Below are positions 5,408 through 7,602 of a DNA stretch of 7,602 bases, piece after piece (position 1 is the first letter of the stretch; every line of letters starts with the position of its first letter). The notes beneath the pieces are model-generated. The model worked only from the letters and a program-made list of their open reading frames with translations. It was not told the DNA's origin and ran no database searches. The translations under genes and the position numbers were made by a program. This DNA is from Actinomycetes bacterium. Its GTDB lineage: Bacteria; Actinomycetota; Acidimicrobiia; Acidimicrobiales; Palsa-688. Location of the stretch: the NCBI GenBank assembly GCA_021811865.1, contig JAKAQB010000119.1, positions 1 through 7,602 on the forward strand, written 5' to 3'.

Positions 5408-6319
5408 TCAGACCTCGTGCCTGGGGGTTCGGTGTGGAGGCGCGACATTTCCGGGTGGCGGTTGGTCCCGCGGACGGGGTTTGAGGTCGATAAGAAGGGT
5501 GACGACGGTGTTCTCGCCCCGGATGGCGCGGAGGTCGAGATGCCCCGTCTTGGTGGCGGTGTTGGTTGCGGCGTAAAGGTTGGCGATGGTCCGTAGGGGT
5601 TGTTTCTCGGCGTGCGTGAGGACATCGCCCACCATGGCGCCTGCTTCCTCAGCTCGGCTGGCGGGCTCGACAGCGCGGACGAGGAGGCCGACAGTCTCGG
5701 GCAGGCCGGCAGCGCGGCGAGTGGCCATGGTGATGTGCGCGGGAGCGAGGGCGAAGCCGAGCCGCGGGAAGGTGGCGTGGGGGCTGGTGCCCTCGAGGGA
5801 GACGAGCAGCGTCCGAAGCAGTTCGACTAGGTGGTCGCGCTGTTGGGAGTCGAGGCCGGCAAGGAGCCGGTTCTCGGTGGTGATGTGAGCAGGGGTGACC
5901 CGCTCGAAGAGGTCGAGCCCTTCTGGGGTGAGAGCGACGAGGCTGTTGCGCCGGTCAGAGGGGTCCACGTCTCGGGTCACGAGTCCTCGCTCGACGAGGT
6001 GATCGACACGGGCGCTGACGGTGCCGGAGCTGAGATTGAGCTCTCGCATCAACTCCCGCTGCGATACGCCGTCGGGTCGGTCAAGGCGGCGGAGGGTGAC
6101 CAGAGTAGTAAAGCCGGCGGCGTTGAGGCCGTACTCGTGAAAGGTGGCTTCCAGTTCGGCGTCGATCGTGCGGGTCAGCCGGGCGAGGCGAGCCATGACC
6201 GCCACGGGCGAGAGGTCGAGGTCGGGCCTTGCCTTCCCCCACCCGGTGAGGAGGCGGTCGACTGAGTCATTCGGTCCCTCCCCGCGCTCCGGCTCGGTCC
6301 GTCTGGGCTTAGGACTCAC
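5408..6319 (-). CDS. MarR-family regulator with C-terminal PDZ-like domain
   Basis: 303 residues, about twice the usual 140-170 of MarR proteins. After a polar tail (1-30), residues 35-180 form a MarR domain: helical LSPVAVMARLARLTRTIDAE, wing-helix GVSQRELMRELNLSSGTVSA (84-103), the recognition helix and wing VDHLVERGLVTRDVDPSDRR (105-124), and VALTPEGLDLF. Residues about 185-280 look like a PDZ domain: PRLGFALAPAHI, GLLVRAVEPASRAEEAGAMV followed by GDVL (211-234), PLRTIANLYAAT and a final beta strand VVTLLIDL. The end is proline-rich and crosses into the 3' part of the opposing DUF6788 remnant. MarR dimers bind palindromic DNA and release it on ligand binding; PDZ folds bind C-terminal peptides, so a peptide or protein input is inferred. 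GTG 6319 is preceded by AGGA at a seven-nt spacing and by a TAGGAT -10. Confidence 0.87.
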   Translation of the reverse strand: MSPKPRRTEPERGEGPNDSVDRLLTGWGKARPDLDLSPVAVMARLARLTRTIDAELEATFHEYGLNAAGFTTLVTLRRLDRPDGVSQRELMRELNLSSGTVSARVDHLVERGLVTRDVDPSDRRNSLVALTPEGLDLFERVTPAHITTENRLLAGLDSQQRDHLVELLRTLLVSLEGTSPHATFPRLGFALAPAHITMATRRAAGLPETVGLLVRAVEPASRAEEAGAMVGDVLTHAEKQPLRTIANLYAATNTATKTGHLDLRAIRGENTVVTLLIDLKPRPRDQPPPGNVAPPHRTPRHEV

Positions 6320-6331
6320 CCCTGCATCCTA
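6320..6331 (-). promoter_or_regulatory. Candidate -10 element of the MarR-PDZ gene
   Basis: TAGGAT on the minus strand (6331-6326) fits TANNNT and leaves exactly six nt before the GTG, the same geometry as the ArsR promoter. No convincing -35 hexamer is found 16-19 bp upstream. The transcript could be leaderless. Confidence 0.4.
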
Positions 6332-6892
6332 CGGCTCGTCGGAATAGCTTGAGCCAAAGCGATGAGCGATGAGGCCGACGAACGACGGTTCCGGCGAGGC
6401 GACAGACACCACCAGTACGAAGCTCCGGCGGTGATCGACAAGCCGCGACCTTTCGTGGGGATCAGCGAGATGCAGAGGATCGCTTTAGCGGGTACGGGCC
6501 ATGGAGCTCGTTCGGCAGTGCTGAATCGAGGCGCATCTGGTGGTGTCGCGGGCAGGAGACAAGACGCTCGTCGATGGAAGCGGCCTGCCGCGGCACCGGC
6601 TGCGAGAGTTGGCGGACCGGGGCTACGGGGCCAGCGACGGCGGCGGAGGCCATGGTCATCTCGCCGTTCGCGAGGGTGAGCAGCGGCGGGGTGGAGCCAG
6701 CCGGGCCAGGATCGCTTCGAACAGCGACCGTAGGGGCGGCCGCTGAAGCGGGTGAGGCGTCTGGGGGGCGCTGCCGCGGAGGCCACGTCGTAGCTCGAGA
6801 CGCAGACCTCCGCGCAGGCGGGGTCAGGTTCGCCTTGGCGAGGGCCAGTAGAGGGACCAGCATCTGCCGACCCTCTCGCGTAGCCTCCATCG
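6332..6892. other. About 560 bp without a confident gene
   Basis: Several GC-driven open frames exist on both strands: minus strand 6462-6890, starting at an ATG just outside the large palindrome; plus strand 6362-6679 and 6574-6906. Their products are rich in Arg, Pro, Ala and Ser, overlap each other and resemble no family I know. The minus-strand ATG at 6890 has a TAATAT -10 in the palindrome arm, so a divergent transcript is possible. I see no RNA gene or repeat here. Confidence 0.45.
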
Positions 6893-6932
6893 CATCGACA
6901 TATTAGCTTGTGGCCAAGCTAATATGTCGATG
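6893..6932. promoter_or_regulatory. Perfect 17-bp inverted repeat: operator/promoter of the reductase gene
   Basis: CATCGACATATTAGCTT (6893-6909) and AAGCTAATATGTCGATG (6916-6932) are exact reverse complements around GTGGCC. Each arm contains TAATAT, a good -10 hexamer for one direction (plus 6920-6925, minus 6905-6900), with a TTGACA-like TCGACA 19 bp upstream in each direction. A dimeric regulator bound here would cover both -10 elements. The plus-strand transcript would start a few bases before the ribosome site of the reductase gene. Confidence 0.8.
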
Positions 6933-6936
6933 TGTC

Positions 6937-6942
6937 AGGAGG
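6937..6942 (+). promoter_or_regulatory. Ribosome binding site of the reductase gene
   Basis: A full-consensus AGGAGG four nt before ATG 6947. It fixes the start and contrasts with the leaderless-looking starts of the ArsR, MarR-PDZ and toxin genes. Confidence 0.75.
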
Positions 6943-6946
6943 TTCG

Positions 6947-7602
6947 ATGCGTATCGGGGTGATCGGGGCGGGACGGATCGGCGCAAACGCGGCCCGCCTG
7001 TGGGTGTCGGCTGGCCACGACGTGCTGGTCTCCTACAGCCGGAACCCGGCCCGGTTGGCAACGCTGGCCGCCGAGCTGGGGGAGCGGGCCCAGGCGGGAA
7101 CGGTGGTGGAGGCGGTCGCCTTCGGGGAGGTGACGTTGCTGTCGGTGCCGTGGCCGCAGATCGACGCGGTGCTGGCCGAGACGGGATCCCTGTCGGGGCA
7201 GATCGTGATCGACACCACCAACCACTTCAGCCGGGACGGAGTCGAGGCGATCCCCGACGGGTTGACCGCGGCGGAGTTCAACCAACAACGCATGCCCGGC
7301 GCCCGCCTGGTGAAGGCGTTCAACACCTTGACCGCCGGGTTCCAGGCCAGCGAGGCCGGCCGGCCCGCTGCGGAGCGGGTGGTGCTGTTCATGTGCGGGG
7401 ACGACGCCGCTGCCAAGGAGGTCGTGGCCCGCCTGATCAGCGACGCCGGATTCGCGACGGCCGATGTGGGTGGCTTGGCCGACGCCGCCGCGATGGAGGC
7501 ACCCCGCCGGCCTGGCGCCCTCTACGGCGAGGAGTACCGGCCCGCCGATGCCCAGGCGGCGTTGGCGGCGCTGGGGGCCGGGCGGCCATTGCCGCCCAAG
7601 CC
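6947..7602 (+). CDS. NADPH-dependent F420-reductase-like oxidoreductase, incomplete at right edge
   Basis: 218 uninterrupted codons to the window end, with no stop seen. The start is ATG 6947, preceded by AGGAGG at a four-nt spacing. MRIGVIGAGRIGANAARLWV is a Rossmann fold with GxGxxG at residues 7-12. Strand two ends SYSRNP (29-34), where Ser/Arg instead of an acidic residue favours NADP. TLLSVPW (63-69), IVIDTTNHFSRDG (86-98) and LVKAFNTL (121-128) are the recurring blocks of the F420H2:NADP oxidoreductase/YdjM-like Rossmann family, and MCGDD and EAPRRPGALYG follow. Members are usually about 200-230 residues, so nearly all is present. Catalysis is inferred as hydride transfer with NADP(H), possibly with F420, in the cytoplasm; other dinucleotide-binding oxidoreductases are the alternative. 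Expression is probably controlled at the large palindrome 15 bp upstream. Confidence 0.85.
   Translation, partial: MRIGVIGAGRIGANAARLWVSAGHDVLVSYSRNPARLATLAAELGERAQAGTVVEAVAFGEVTLLSVPWPQIDAVLAETGSLSGQIVIDTTNHFSRDGVEAIPDGLTAAEFNQQRMPGARLVKAFNTLTAGFQASEAGRPAAERVVLFMCGDDAAAKEVVARLISDAGFATADVGGLADAAAMEAPRRPGALYGEEYRPADAQAALAALGAGRPLPPK

Noticed and set aside
6462..6890. 142-codon minus-strand frame starting beside the large palindrome
   Set aside because: Its position would suit a divergently transcribed regulator, but the product (rich in Pro, Ala, Arg, Ser) has no helix-turn-helix or other motif, so no gene is called.
7033..7416. 127-codon minus-strand frame
   Set aside because: It is antisense to the clearly coding reductase gene.

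Overview
The window is GC-rich and reads as an actinobacterial chromosome. Evidence for this is the strong G/C preference at third codon positions, frequent GTG/TTG starts, TANNNT -10 hexamers placed so that transcripts would be leaderless, DUF6431- and DUF6788-type proteins, and an F420-reductase-like gene. No rRNA, tRNA or CRISPR array was seen.

Layout, left to right. (1) Positions 1-230, minus strand: N-terminus of a DUF6431-type zinc-ribbon protein running off the left edge, with an 11-bp inverted repeat just upstream. (2) 469-2294, minus strand: a two-gene operon in which an ArsR-like winged-helix regulator (1719-2294) overlaps an MFS drug-exporter-like gene (469-1722) by 4 nt. It is driven by a near-consensus promoter that puts the transcription start on the ATG. 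(3) 2529-3260, minus strand: a TIR-domain protein with a zinc-knuckle remnant and a Ser/Tyr/Gly-rich linker. (4) 3276-3613, minus strand: an endonuclease V gene broken by three small indels and missing its C-terminal part. Its last readable segment runs in frame into the TIR ORF. (5) 3950-4605, plus strand: a toxin-first HigB/RelE-type toxin-antitoxin pair with a palindromic operator at the start codon. (6) 4606-5350: a repeat-bearing non-coding stretch, then a frameshifted DUF6788-type gene. (7) 5408-6319, minus strand: a MarR-type regulator fused to a C-terminal PDZ-like domain. (8) 6320-6892: no convincing gene. (9) 6893-7602, plus strand: a perfect 17-bp inverted repeat, then an NADPH-dependent F420-reductase-like gene running off the right edge.

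The window is a patchwork of small self-contained units rather than one pathway. The ArsR/MFS pair looks like a ligand-responsive efflux unit. Positions 2529-5350 look like accessory DNA: a TIR effector-like protein, a TA module, and decaying endonuclease V and DUF6788 genes, interspersed with repeats. No complete new multi-gene system is evident. The most unusual points are the endonuclease V wreck joined to the TIR gene, the possible indel in the TIR zinc knuckle, the MarR-PDZ fusion, and the large perfect palindrome before the reductase gene.
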